DNA from: Microbacterium paludicola
GTDB taxonomy: Bacteria > Actinomycetota > Actinomycetes > Actinomycetales > Microbacteriaceae
Length of the DNA: 32,600 nucleotides
Assembly: GCF_015235415.1 (NCBI RefSeq)
Contig: NZ_JADGLL010000031.1
Coordinates: 1 to 32,600 of the forward strand
Direction of reading: 5' to 3'
The notes under the pieces: generated by a model
The model's input: the letters and a program-made list of their open reading frames with translations, nothing else
Database searches by the model: none
What the model was told of the DNA's origin: nothing
Made by a program: the position numbers and the translations under genes
Shown: positions 9,746 to 17,604 of the stretch, piece by piece
Layout: each line of letters opens with the position of its first letter
Numbering within the stretch: position 1 is the first letter of the stretch

Positions 9746-10456
9746 ATGGGGGAAGAACCGCAGCAGAGCGTGCCCGCGCGGGGGCCGCTGTTCGATCCGC
9801 CCCGCGCCGTCGTGCCGGGGCTGCCCGAACTGTTCGGCGGCGGGCTCGGCGCGAACGCGGCGCCCGTCGCCGCGCCGCAGGAGCTGCCGCGGATCGAGCT
9901 CCCGGCCCTCCGGCTGCCGGCGCCCGCCGAGCCGGCGGGTGCGGTTCAGCCTCCCGGATCCGGCGCGCCGTGGGCGCGGGAGATCGCGGATGCGGCATCC
10001 GGCGTCGACATGGGCGCCGCTCTCGGGGCGCTGAAGAAGGGCGACATCCGGGGCGCGCTTGCGCAGATCGGCGGATCGGCGAGCGAGATCGCGGCAGCCG
10101 ACACACCCGCCGAGTTCGCGGCGGGGCTGGGCGAGACGGCGAGCGGGCTCCTGACCGAGGAGCAGCGCGCGCGGCTGGTGGCTCAGCGCGATCGGCTCAC
10201 GCGCTCGGGCGAGGGGCTCGCGGCGCGCATCTCGACAACGGCCGAGGGATCCGCGCTCGTCGAGGCCGTGCGCGGCGATCTGCGCGACGGCGACTGGCAG
10301 TCGACGCGGCAGGCGGCCGCGACCGCGGCGCGCACCGCTGCCCGCCGCGCGGCGGGCACGGCGGCGCAGAAGGCGGCACGGGGGTTCGGGATCGCAATGA
10401 TCGCCGTCGGAACCGTGGCGGTGCTGCTCGTGCTGGGGTTCCTGCAGGACATGTGA
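9746..10456 (+). CDS. Unknown protein with C-terminal membrane anchor
   Basis: A 236-residue protein I do not recognise. Residues 1-75 are Pro/Ala-rich and probably disordered. About 80-210 is Ala-rich and helical, with a KKGDIRGAL segment and a long basic amphipathic stretch (TAARTAARRAAGTAAQKAARG). The last ~24 residues are one hydrophobic helix (IAMIAVGTVAVLLVLGFL) with a very short tail, so it looks tail-anchored with the bulk in the cytoplasm. The ATG has AGGA 7 bases upstream, and CAGGAT 6 bases upstream could equally be a -10 box. It ends just before a very strong terminator. No catalytic motif is visible. Confidence 0.7.
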   Translation: MGEEPQQSVPARGPLFDPPRAVVPGLPELFGGGLGANAAPVAAPQELPRIELPALRLPAPAEPAGAVQPPGSGAPWAREIADAASGVDMGAALGALKKGDIRGALAQIGGSASEIAAADTPAEFAAGLGETASGLLTEEQRARLVAQRDRLTRSGEGLAARISTTAEGSALVEAVRGDLRDGDWQSTRQAAATAARTAARRAAGTAAQKAARGFGIAMIAVGTVAVLLVLGFLQDM

Positions 10457-10489
10457 CCGGGCGCTGGATCGGGCGCGGCGCAGCGGACG

Positions 10490-10527
10490 ACGAGGGGCCG
10501 GCGGGATGACTCCCGCCGGCCCCTCGT
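10490..10527. terminator. Bidirectional terminator, 17-bp perfect stem
   Basis: Positions 10490-10506 and 10511-10527 are exact inverted repeats with the loop TGAC. The stem starts ACGAGGGGCC and is almost all G-C. It sits between the convergent 9746-10456 and nitroreductase genes. There is no T tract on either side, which is usual for high-GC actinobacterial terminators. Confidence 0.85.
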
Positions 10528-10538
10528 GACGCGCGCGA

Positions 10539-11126
10539 TCAGGCGTTGACGATGAGCGACTCCGCGATCGGGCGGCGCGTGCGCGGGGCGGTCTCGCGCT
10601 CGCGCAGGGCCTCGGGCAGGGCGTCGAGATCGCCGAACTCACCGAGGGCGGTCACGGTGAACGGCCGCTCGTTCTGCGGCAGGCCGAAGTGCGCGGCGAC
10701 GGCGGCGGGGTCGAAGCCCGTCATCTGGTGCACAACGAGGCCGTCGTGGTGGGCCTGCACCGACAGGTGCGCCACGGCCTGGCCGAGGTCGTACAGCGCG
10801 GTGGGGATCTCGTTGCCCGCGGCGTCGTGCGTGGTGGCGACGGCGACGATCAGGACGGCCGCGGCGGGCGCCCAGGCCTGGTTGAAGCCCATCAGCGACG
10901 CGCTGATCGCGGCGTGCTCGGGGGTGCCGCGGCGGGCGACGATGAACTTCCACGGCTGGATGTTGTTGGCCGAGGGCGACCAGCGTGCGGCCTCGAGCGC
11001 GCTCGAGAGCTTCTGCTCGTCGATCGGCGCGGTGGCGTCGAAGGCGCGGGGGCTCCAGCGTCCGGCGAGGACGTCGAGGACCGGGTGGTCGGTGGTCGCG
11101 GTGCGGTCGAACGTGGCAGCGTCCAT
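10539..11126 (-). CDS. Nitroreductase-family FMN oxidoreductase
   Basis: A 195-residue flavoprotein of the nitroreductase superfamily, using FMN and NAD(P)H to reduce nitro compounds, quinones or similar substrates. Family signatures are RWSPRAFD near residue 23 (FMN phosphate binding), ARWSPSANNIQPWKFIV near 46-62, and the mid-protein helix DLGQAVAHLSVQAHHDGL. It is at the short end of the family's range but complete. The start at 11126 has GAGGAG about 8 bases upstream; the frame runs 18 codons further but that stretch is not family-like. It stands alone between the two terminators. Substrate unknown. Confidence 0.9.
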   Translation of the reverse strand: MDAATFDRTATTDHPVLDVLAGRWSPRAFDATAPIDEQKLSSALEAARWSPSANNIQPWKFIVARRGTPEHAAISASLMGFNQAWAPAAAVLIVAVATTHDAAGNEIPTALYDLGQAVAHLSVQAHHDGLVVHQMTGFDPAAVAAHFGLPQNERPFTVTALGEFGDLDALPEALRERETAPRTRRPIAESLIVNA

Positions 11127-11230
11127 GTGATTTCTCCTCGGGTTCGGGATGGTCAGGGCGCCGTTGCCCACGGGATGCAAGGCCCGCGCGGCAGATTCTA
11201 TTCCGGTGAATCGAGTTGGTCCCGAATACG

Positions 11231-11270
11231 ACGAAGGCGCGTGACCTCCGGGGAGAGCACGCGCCTTCGT
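11231..11270 (-). terminator. Terminator of the ABC exporter operon
   Basis: ACGAAGGCGCGTG and CACGCGCCTTCGT are exact 13-base inverted repeats around a 14-base loop, starting 10 bases beyond the permease stop codon on the minus strand. Confidence 0.75.
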
Positions 11271-11279
11271 GTGTGCGGG

Positions 11280-12407
11280 TCAGCCGCGCAGGGCGTCCTT
11301 GAGCTTCACGCGTGCGCCCATCCGCAGCAGCGAGTTCTCGTAGATCTTGGCGCCGAGGCCGATCACCACGAAGCAGGAGGCGAGCAGGATGACGAGCGAC
11401 AGCAGCGGCTCCCACCACGTCGCCTCGCCGAAGAAGAGCCGGATCGGCATCGCCACCGGCGCCGAGAACGGCACGTACGACATCACCGTCATCGCGACGG
11501 GGTTGTCCCCGAGGAACAGCACGAGGAAGTACGGGATCATCGTCAGGTACATCACGGGGGTCAGCGTCGGTCCCGAATCCTCCTGGCGGGACACGAGCGA
11601 TCCGGCCGCCGCGAACATCGCCGCGAGCAGCAGGAAGCCGAAGACGAAGAACACCGCGAACCACACGAGCGGCGCGCCGAGGCCCTGCAGCAGCCCGGTC
11701 TGACCCGTGAGCACAAGGCCGACCACGGCGACCGCGACGAGCAGCAGGATCTGCCCGAACGCGAGGATCGTGTTGCCGAGCACCTTGCCCGCGAGCAGGA
11801 CGCGGGCCGGGATCGCCGAGATCAGGATCTCGATCACGCGGGTCTGCTTCTCCTCGATCACGCTCATGCTGATCGGCGAGCCGAAGGTGATCGCCGACAT
11901 CATGAACACCACGCCGAAGATGACGCCGAGCAGGTACCGCATCGGGCCCTCGCCGTCGGCATCCGGATCGAGCAGCTCGACCGTCGGCGCGACCGACAGC
12001 AGCGACACCAGCGAGTCGGGTGCCTCCTTGTCGGCGAGCAGCAGCACGCCCGTCGGCGACTGCGCGTCGGGGAGCAGCGCCGCCTCGACCTCGCCGTCGG
12101 CGACGAGCGCCTCGGCCTCGGCGCGATCCGCGACCTCGGTGACCTCGATGGCCTCGACCTCCGGGAGCTGACCGGCGACATCCGCCGTGGCGGCGACCTC
12201 GATCGTGCCGGCGGAGCCCGCCTGGAACCCCGACCACAGGATGCCGCCGAGAGCCAGGACGAGCAGGATCGCCGTGGAGATCAGGAACGAGCGGCTGCGG
12301 AGCTTGCCGCCGATCTCGCGCTCGGCGACGAGCCACACGCCCTGGGCGGGCGTGAGCGACGCCTCGGGGCGGGCGGCGGTGGTGCGTGTGGTGGTGGGAG
12401 TGCTCAC
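11280..12407 (-). CDS. ABC-2 type exporter permease (NatB-like)
   Basis: Membrane subunit of an ABC exporter, 375 residues. One helix lies near the N terminus (about 42-62, ISTAILLVLALGGILWSGF), then a ~100-residue extracytoplasmic acidic loop, then five or so helices in the C-terminal half. The conserved stretch SMSVIEEKQTRVIEILISAIPARVLLAGKVLG is typical of NatB/YhaP-type permeases, whose known members export sodium or antimicrobial compounds. The GTG start at 12407 overlaps the stop of the ATPase gene by four bases (GTGA), so the two are translationally coupled. The frame continues upstream but overlaps the ATPase gene. The transported substrate is unknown; the two-component system just upstream probably controls it. 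Confidence 0.87.
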   Translation of the reverse strand: MSTPTTTRTTAARPEASLTPAQGVWLVAEREIGGKLRSRSFLISTAILLVLALGGILWSGFQAGSAGTIEVAATADVAGQLPEVEAIEVTEVADRAEAEALVADGEVEAALLPDAQSPTGVLLLADKEAPDSLVSLLSVAPTVELLDPDADGEGPMRYLLGVIFGVVFMMSAITFGSPISMSVIEEKQTRVIEILISAIPARVLLAGKVLGNTILAFGQILLLVAVAVVGLVLTGQTGLLQGLGAPLVWFAVFFVFGFLLLAAMFAAAGSLVSRQEDSGPTLTPVMYLTMIPYFLVLFLGDNPVAMTVMSYVPFSAPVAMPIRLFFGEATWWEPLLSLVILLASCFVVIGLGAKIYENSLLRMGARVKLKDALRG

Positions 12408-13288
12408 TGGATGACCTCCTTGAAGATCTGCGCGAGAGAGGGGCGCTGAGGCGAGAACGAGGCGACGTCGCCGCGCTCGAGGGCGGCGCGGAGCACGCGC
12501 TGGGCGGACGCGTCGTCGTCCGCGTCGAACACCGCCCATCCGCTGTCGAAGTCGACGACCTCGATGCCGGGCTGCTCGCGCAGCCAGCCCGCGTCGGCGG
12601 AGGAGACGAGCTCGAAGCGGCGCGACGCGTGCCGGTTGCGAAGCTCGTCGCGCGATCCGTTCGCCCGGATGGTGCCGCCGGCGATGATGACGAGGTCGTC
12701 GCAGAGGCGCTCGACGACATCCAGCTGGTGCGACGAGAACAGGACCGACACCCCGGCGGCCGCGCGCTCCTGCAGGACGCTCGCGACGACATCCACCGCG
12801 AGGGGATCCAGGCCCGAGAACGGCTCGTCGAGGATCAGCACCTCGGGGTCGTGCACGAGCGCGGCCGCGATCTGGGCGCGCTGCTGGTTGCCGAGCGAGA
12901 GGGCCTCGACGTTGTCGTTCATCCGCTCCCCCAGGCCGAGCCTGTCCAGGATCGCCCGCGCGCGGGTGGTGGCGTCGTCCTTCGTGAAGCCGTGGAGGCG
13001 CGCGAGGTAGACGATGTGCTCGAGCACCCGCATCTTCGGGTACAGCCCGCGCTCCTCCGGCATGTAGCCGAAGCCGCGGCGGTCAGCGGCCGTGAGCGGG
13101 GCGCCGTTGAGCGTCACCTCGCCGCGCTCGTGGGCCAGCAGGCCGAGGATGATCCGCATGGTGGTGGTCTTGCCGGCGCCGTTGCCGCCGACGAACCCGG
13201 TGAGGCGACCCGGCGCGATGTCGAACGACACGTCGTCCAGCACCCGCCGCTCGCCGTAGCTCTTCTCGATCCCGCTGAGCGTCAGCAT
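12404..13288 (-). CDS. ABC transporter ATP-binding protein (NatA-like)
   Basis: ATPase subunit, 294 residues, partner of the permease encoded immediately downstream. Walker A is GGNGAGKTT (about 34-42), the signature is LSLGNQQR, Walker B is VLILDEPFSGLDP and the H-loop is SSHQ. The C-terminal ~80 residues form the extra domain seen in NatA/YhaQ-type ATPases. The ATG at 13288 is preceded by AAAGGGG with good spacing, and TAGCGT at 13321-13316 could drive it with a leader of about 20 bases. It lies 216 bases downstream of the response regulator gene on the same strand. Confidence 0.92.
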   Translation of the reverse strand: MLTLSGIEKSYGERRVLDDVSFDIAPGRLTGFVGGNGAGKTTTMRIILGLLAHERGEVTLNGAPLTAADRRGFGYMPEERGLYPKMRVLEHIVYLARLHGFTKDDATTRARAILDRLGLGERMNDNVEALSLGNQQRAQIAAALVHDPEVLILDEPFSGLDPLAVDVVASVLQERAAAGVSVLFSSHQLDVVERLCDDLVIIAGGTIRANGSRDELRNRHASRRFELVSSADAGWLREQPGIEVVDFDSGWAVFDADDDASAQRVLRAALERGDVASFSPQRPSLAQIFKEVIQ

Positions 13289-13315
13289 CCGCTGCCCCTT
13301 TCGTCCATGCAACTC

Positions 13316-13354
13316 ACGCTAGGCAGGCGGCGCGGCCTCGGGATCCCCCCGAGG
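13316..13354 (-). promoter_or_regulatory. Candidate ABC-operon promoter with upstream dyad
   Basis: On the minus strand TAGCGT (13321-13316) would start transcription near 13309. Upstream is a perfect 7-bp dyad, CCTCGGG-N5-CCCGAGG (13336-13354), centred near -36, where an activator would replace the missing -35 box. The neighbouring NarL-type response regulator is the natural candidate. The rest of the 13289-13504 gap shows only GC-rich sequence with no gene. The dyad could instead be a weak terminator of the response regulator gene. Confidence 0.4.
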
Positions 13355-13504
13355 GTGGATCTTGCCTCTCCCCCGCGCGGCGGGGGCGCCGAGGTGGGCT
13401 CCGTCGGGAGCGAGATCGGTGCCGAGCGGCCCTCATTCGCGCGGGAGTGGGCCGATCCGCACCGACGTGGGCGCTGGCGCGCGGCGGCGGGGGCTCGGTG
13501 GCGC

Positions 13505-14140
13505 TCAGGCGAGCCCGTGGCGGTGGGCGTAGACGACCGCGGCGACGCGGTCTCGCGCGCCCAGCTTCTGCAGGACGTTCGACACGTGCGTCTTGACGGT
13601 CGCTTCGCCGATGAAGAGGCGCTCGGCGATCTCCGCGTTGCTGAGCGCCTCGGCGAGCAGCCGCAGCACCTCCCGCTCGCGGTCGGTCAGGCCGGGATCC
13701 GGCGCGCTCGCCGCGGTGGCGGGGCGCGCGTGGCGCTCGATGACCCGGCGCGTGACCTCAGGCGCGAGCAGCGCGTCGCCGGAGGCGACCACCCTGACCG
13801 CCGCGACGAGCTCCTCGGGGCCGGCGTTCTTCAGCAGGAAGCCGCTCGCGCCGGCATCGAGCGCGGCGAACAGGTAGTCGTCGCGGTCGAAGGTTGTCAC
13901 GATCAGGATGCGCGGCCGCCGATCCTGGGACAGGATCCGGCGGGTCGCCTCGATGCCGTCCATGTCGGGCATCTGCACGTCCATCAGCACAACATCCGGG
14001 GCGATCTCCTGCGCGGCGGCGACCGCCTGCCGGCCGGTCGCGGCCTCGCCCGCGACCTCGATTCCCGACGCCTCGAGGATCGTCCGGAAGCCCATGCGCA
14101 TCGTGGCATGGTCGTCCACGATCAGGACCCGCGGGGTCAC
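13505..14140 (-). CDS. NarL/FixJ-family response regulator
   Basis: A 211-residue DNA-binding response regulator. The receiver domain (1-120) has the acidic pair D9-D10, phospho-acceptor D54 in VVLMDVQMPDMDG, the conserved threonine in ILIVTTF and lysine in FLLKNAG. After a linker comes a LuxR-type helix-turn-helix (LTDREREVLRLLAEALSNAEIAERL, then VKTHVSNVLQKLGARDR). The GTG start overlaps the kinase stop by four bases, so they form a coupled pair. Genes for an ABC exporter follow in the same direction, the usual layout for LiaR/DesR-type systems that sense envelope stress or drugs and induce an exporter. The stimulus is not readable. Confidence 0.93.
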   Translation of the reverse strand: MTPRVLIVDDHATMRMGFRTILEASGIEVAGEAATGRQAVAAAQEIAPDVVLMDVQMPDMDGIEATRRILSQDRRPRILIVTTFDRDDYLFAALDAGASGFLLKNAGPEELVAAVRVVASGDALLAPEVTRRVIERHARPATAASAPDPGLTDREREVLRLLAEALSNAEIAERLFIGEATVKTHVSNVLQKLGARDRVAAVVYAHRHGLA

Positions 14141-15432
14141 GACGCGTCTCCGCGCGGCACCGGCACTCGCACCCTCACCAGGTAGCCACCGCGATCGCGG
14201 GGCCCGAACTCGAGCGAGCCGCCGGACGCGATGGCGCGCTCCCGCATGCCGAGCTGGCCGAGACCCGCGCGCGCGCCGGGACGCGCGCGGCCCGTGTTCG
14301 TGACCTCGAGCTCCACGGCGTCGCGGTCATACCGCAGCCGCATGTCGGCCGTCACGTCGGGCCCCGCGTGGCGCCGGGCGTTCGTGAGCGCCTCCTGCGC
14401 GATGCGGTAGAGGTTCACGTGGATGGTCTCGGGCACCTCCAGCGGCTCCCCCACGACGGTGAACGACGTGGGCGTCCCCGCGGCGGTCATCTCGTGCGCA
14501 AGCTCGGCGAGGCCCTCGAGGCGCAGCGTCGAGGCGGTCTCGTCGACGCCTCCGGGGGCGCGGAGCGTGTCGAGCAGGAGGTGCAGCTCGTCGATCGCTG
14601 AGCGTGCGGACTGCTCGACCGATGTCAATATGCTGCGTGCGGCATCCGGGTCTCTGTCAAGCACCGTGCGGGCGGCTCCCGCCTGCACGCCCATGGCGGA
14701 CACGTGGTGCGCGACCACGTCGTGAAGCTCACGGGCGATGCGGATCCGGTCGAGCGTCACCGCCTGCGCGGCGGACATCTCGCGCTCCTCCTCCAGCTCG
14801 CGGGTACGGCGGCGCAGGGCCTCGCGGTCGCGGGCCGCGGCGTGCGCGCGATCCCCCATGTAGTACGCACCGCCGAAGTATGCGACGTTCACGAGCCACA
14901 GGATGAGCATGTAGGCGACGTAGGGCGAGAACGCGCCCGCGAACTCGGGCGTATGCTCCTCCGGCTGCACGGCGCCGAGATATGTCGTCACGAGCATCCA
15001 GACGAACATCCCGGCCATGATCAACAGGCGGCCGATGGCGGCGCGCCGCCGGTCGTCCATCCACGCGCCCACCGTGTAGAAGGCGATGAACATGGTCACC
15101 TGGCTGACGTACAGCTCGGCCATCTCGAAGGACACACCCGCGAAGTACGCGGCTGAGATCAGGACCGCGACCGCGATCGGATAGCGCCGGCGCATCGCGA
15201 GAGGCAGCGTCGTGAGCGCGGCGAACAGGAGCGGCCAGGCGCCGGCGTCGTCACGGAACGCGAACATCTGCGAGACCGCGTTCAGTGCGACGCTCAGCAC
15301 CGCGCTGACGAAAAGACCGCTGGCGAGCAGGACGTCCGTCCGCAGGTCACGCGCGGTCGGGCGTTCGCGCGCCGTCGCATCGGGGGCAGCCCGAAGCGCG
15401 GGCGCAGGGGATTCACGCGTGAGGAGCGCCAT
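14137..15432 (-). CDS. Sensor histidine kinase (HisKA_3 / NarL-partner type)
   Basis: Membrane sensor kinase of 431 residues. About five to six helices fill residues 35-200, with short loops and no large extracellular sensor domain, so it probably senses within the membrane. A coiled coil (about 205-228, REALRRRTRELEEERE) leads to the HisKA_3 box ELHDVVAHHVSAMG with the phosphorylated histidine at about 237. The ATPase domain has NARRHAG (N box) and the Gly-rich GLGQLGMRER. The ATG is preceded by GGAGGG and, 6 bases upstream, TAGCGT, so either a ribosome-binding site or a leaderless start would fit. It is divergent from the VOC gene, which has its own candidate operator. Confidence 0.92.
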   Translation of the reverse strand: MALLTRESPAPALRAAPDATARERPTARDLRTDVLLASGLFVSAVLSVALNAVSQMFAFRDDAGAWPLLFAALTTLPLAMRRRYPIAVAVLISAAYFAGVSFEMAELYVSQVTMFIAFYTVGAWMDDRRRAAIGRLLIMAGMFVWMLVTTYLGAVQPEEHTPEFAGAFSPYVAYMLILWLVNVAYFGGAYYMGDRAHAAARDREALRRRTRELEEEREMSAAQAVTLDRIRIARELHDVVAHHVSAMGVQAGAARTVLDRDPDAARSILTSVEQSARSAIDELHLLLDTLRAPGGVDETASTLRLEGLAELAHEMTAAGTPTSFTVVGEPLEVPETIHVNLYRIAQEALTNARRHAGPDVTADMRLRYDRDAVELEVTNTGRARPGARAGLGQLGMRERAIASGGSLEFGPRDRGGYLVRVRVPVPRGDAS

Positions 15433-15438
15433 CCCTCC

Positions 15439-15444
15439 ACGCTA
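15439..15444 (-). promoter_or_regulatory. Candidate leaderless -10 box (TAGCGT) of the sensor kinase
   Basis: TAGCGT on the minus strand ends six bases before the ATG at 15432. The spacer is GGAGGG, which also looks like a ribosome-binding site but would be too close to the start. Confidence 0.4.
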
Positions 15445-15500
15445 CGGATCCGGCGGAGCGTCGTCCTCCCCCGCGCGGTGGAAACCTCGCTGGCGGGCTC

Positions 15501-15526
15501 TTGACGTGCTACTTGCTTTTTGCAAG
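15501..15526 (+). promoter_or_regulatory. -35-like box and palindromic HxlR-type operator
   Basis: TTGACG at 15501-15506 is a good -35 box. It is followed by CTTGC-TTTTT-GCAAG (15512-15526), a perfect 5-bp dyad in the spacer and -10 area. HxlR-family repressors commonly bind such short spaced palindromes, and an HxlR-type gene lies second in the operon, so autoregulation is likely. No clear -10 box was found. Confidence 0.55.
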
Positions 15527-15602
15527 CAGGGCCGCGTCGGCAGCTCCGCCCCGGACGCGGCCGACGGCACCCACTCGCAACGAAGCAGGAGAGAGAGCAC
15601 GC

Positions 15603-16052
15603 ATGGCCACCAACATCTTCGTCAACCTGCCGACGGCCGATCTGCCGAAGGCGAAGGAGTTCTACAGCTCCCTCGGCGCCGAGATCGTGCCGGAGTTCAC
15701 GGACGACAACGCCGCCTGCGTGAAGTGGGACGACAACGTCTTCTTCATGGTCCTGACCAAGGAGTACTTCGGCACCTTCACCGACAAGACGGTCGTCGAT
15801 CCTGCCGGTTCGGCACAGGTCATCACGGCGATCAGCCGCGACTCGCGTGAGGACGTCGACACCATCCGCCAGGCCGTGCTCGACGCGGGCGGCAGCGAGC
15901 ACAAGGACCCGCAGGACTACGGGTTCATGTACTCCGTCAGCATGGCCGACCCCGACGGCAACATCATCGAGTTCCTCTGGATGGACCCGGTCGCCGCCGA
16001 GAAGGGCCCCGAGGCCTATATGGCGGAGGCGACGGAGCAGGCTGGGGCCTGA
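15603..16052 (+). CDS. VOC-family protein (glyoxalase/bleomycin-resistance fold)
   Basis: A 149-residue vicinal-oxygen-chelate protein. The paired beta-alpha-beta-beta-beta layout is visible: VNLPTADLPKAKEFYSSLGA at the N terminus and MADPDGNIIEFLWMDP near the C terminus, with the usual metal-ligand Glu in IIEFLW. The position of the usual first His ligand is taken by Asn (FVNL), so metal binding is uncertain. Such stand-alone members include dioxygenases, isomerases and drug-binding proteins. AGGAGAG lies about 10 bases before the ATG. The HxlR-type regulator gene follows after four bases, so the two form an operon. Confidence 0.88.
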   Translation: MATNIFVNLPTADLPKAKEFYSSLGAEIVPEFTDDNAACVKWDDNVFFMVLTKEYFGTFTDKTVVDPAGSAQVITAISRDSREDVDTIRQAVLDAGGSEHKDPQDYGFMYSVSMADPDGNIIEFLWMDPVAAEKGPEAYMAEATEQAGA

Positions 16053-16056
16053 TCGA

Positions 16057-16764
16057 TTGGCAACGCGCAGCTACGGGCAGTACTGCGGCGTCACGACGGC
16101 CGTCGAGCTGGTCGGGGAGCGGTGGGCCCTGCTCATCGTCCGCGACCTGCTCGTCGGGCCGCGCCGCTACACCGACCTGAAGCAGGGGCTGCCGAGGATC
16201 CCGACCAACATCCTCAGCACGCGGCTGAAGGAACTGCAGGAGGGCGGCGTTGTGCGCCGGGTGCCGATCCCGCGATGCGGCCTCGTCTATGAGCTCACGG
16301 AGTACGGCCGTGAGCTCGAGCCGATCGTGCTGGCGCTCGGACGTTGGGGGTTCCAGCGGATGGGCGACCCGGGAGAGGGCGACGTCGTGACGCCGGATTC
16401 CCTCACCATGGCGCTGCGGACAGCGTTCCGACCGGAACGCGCGGTCGACATGCCCGAAACGACATACGAGCTGCGGATCGGATCCGTGACGCTCGGTGTG
16501 CGCGTGTCGGCCGGTCAGCTCCAGGTGGGCGAGCTGGAGGTGTGGCAGATCGCGCCTCCGGCACCGCCGGTCCGAGGAGCGCTGCCATCCGGCGAGCCCG
16601 ATGTGCGCATCGCGGCAGGACCCGGCATTCGCCGCCTCATCTCGGGGGAGCTGTCGCCGCAGGACGCCGTCGCCAAGGGGCACCTGCATGTCGTCGACGG
16701 GGATGCCGCGCTGCTCGATCGGTTCGCCGCCACGTTCCACATCTCGCCGGGGATCGCTGCCTGA
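16057..16764 (+). CDS. HxlR-type winged-helix regulator fused to an SCP2-like domain
   Basis: A 235-residue probable repressor. Residues 1-100 are an HxlR winged helix: CGVTTAVELVGERWALLIVRDLLVGPRRYTDL, then NILSTRLKELQEGGVVRR as recognition helix and wing. Residues ~125-235 resemble the SCP2-like sterol-binding fold and probably act as a ligand pocket; this assignment is less certain. The start is a TTG at 16057, four bases after the VOC stop; the frame is open further upstream but there it overlaps the VOC gene. The cysteine at about residue 8 (YCGV) sits where HxlR relatives carry a redox-sensing Cys. The operator candidate at 15512-15526 fits autoregulation. Confidence 0.85.
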   Translation: MATRSYGQYCGVTTAVELVGERWALLIVRDLLVGPRRYTDLKQGLPRIPTNILSTRLKELQEGGVVRRVPIPRCGLVYELTEYGRELEPIVLALGRWGFQRMGDPGEGDVVTPDSLTMALRTAFRPERAVDMPETTYELRIGSVTLGVRVSAGQLQVGELEVWQIAPPAPPVRGALPSGEPDVRIAAGPGIRRLISGELSPQDAVAKGHLHVVDGDAALLDRFAATFHISPGIAA

Positions 16765-16824
16765 GGATCACGCCGTGTTACGCCGGGGGAGCCGGTACCG
16801 AACCGCCCCGGTGAGACTGGATGG

Positions 16825-17577
16825 ATGACCCGCCCCCTCATCGGCATCTCGGCTCCGCTGCGCAGGCTCGACACCGAGCACGGGACCGACCTTCCCTACG
16901 CGGCACTCGGCACCGACTACATCGAGGCCGTCGAGGCCGCGGGCGGCATCCCGATCGTGCTGCCGCCGATCGGCGATCCCGCGCAGCTTGCCGCGCGGCT
17001 GGACGGCCTCGTGCTCTCCGGTGGGGGAGACGTCGATCCGACCCGTTACGGTGGCCGTCCGGAGCCGGGCGTCGAGTACAGCGCGCAGCGCGACGGGTTC
17101 GAGCTCGAGCTCGCCCGCGCCGCGCGGGATCTGAACATCCCGACGCTCGGTATCTGCCGCGGGCACCAGGTCGTGAACGTGGCCCTGGGTGGCACGCTCG
17201 TCGTCGACCTCGGGACGACGTCGGTTCACGCCCCGCTGCTCGACGCGGAGCGCCAGTTCCGCGTGCGCCACGACGTGACGCTCGCCCCCGACAGCCGCCT
17301 CGCCGGGGTGTACGGCGTCACGCGTCGGGCCGTGAACTCGCTTCACCACCAGGCAGTCGGTCGGGTCGCCGAAGGCCTTGTCGCCGTCGCGCAGGCGGAC
17401 GACGGCGTGGTCGAGGCAGTCGAGGCGACGGACGGATGGGACTACGTCGGCGTCCAGTGGCACCCCGAGAAGCTGTCGGCCCCGGAGGAGTGGGCGTTCG
17501 AGCTGGCGCTGTTCCGGCGCCTCGTCGCGGCGGCCTCGGCAGGCTCGCCGGCGTTCGAGGTTGTGCTCACCGCCTGA
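16825..17577 (+). CDS. Class I glutamine amidotransferase-like hydrolase (PuuD type, peptidase C26)
   Basis: A 250-residue cytoplasmic hydrolase of the gamma-glutamyl-gamma-aminobutyrate hydrolase family. The nucleophile is C111 in GICRGHQ. The His-Glu pair is H213-E215 in VQWHPEK. SGGGDVDP near residue 72 and NSLHHQAV near 172 are family landmarks. In known members the enzyme frees a gamma-linked amine such as GABA from glutamate during polyamine breakdown. No other polyamine genes are near, so the substrate is open. The ATG at 16825 is preceded by GAGACT six bases upstream, a weak match to the leaderless pattern. It converges with the exonuclease gene across 27 bases. Confidence 0.9.
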   Translation: MTRPLIGISAPLRRLDTEHGTDLPYAALGTDYIEAVEAAGGIPIVLPPIGDPAQLAARLDGLVLSGGGDVDPTRYGGRPEPGVEYSAQRDGFELELARAARDLNIPTLGICRGHQVVNVALGGTLVVDLGTTSVHAPLLDAERQFRVRHDVTLAPDSRLAGVYGVTRRAVNSLHHQAVGRVAEGLVAVAQADDGVVEAVEATDGWDYVGVQWHPEKLSAPEEWAFELALFRRLVAAASAGSPAFEVVLTA

Positions 17578-17604
17578 CGGCTGACGCGTGGCGCTGGTCG
17601 CCGA

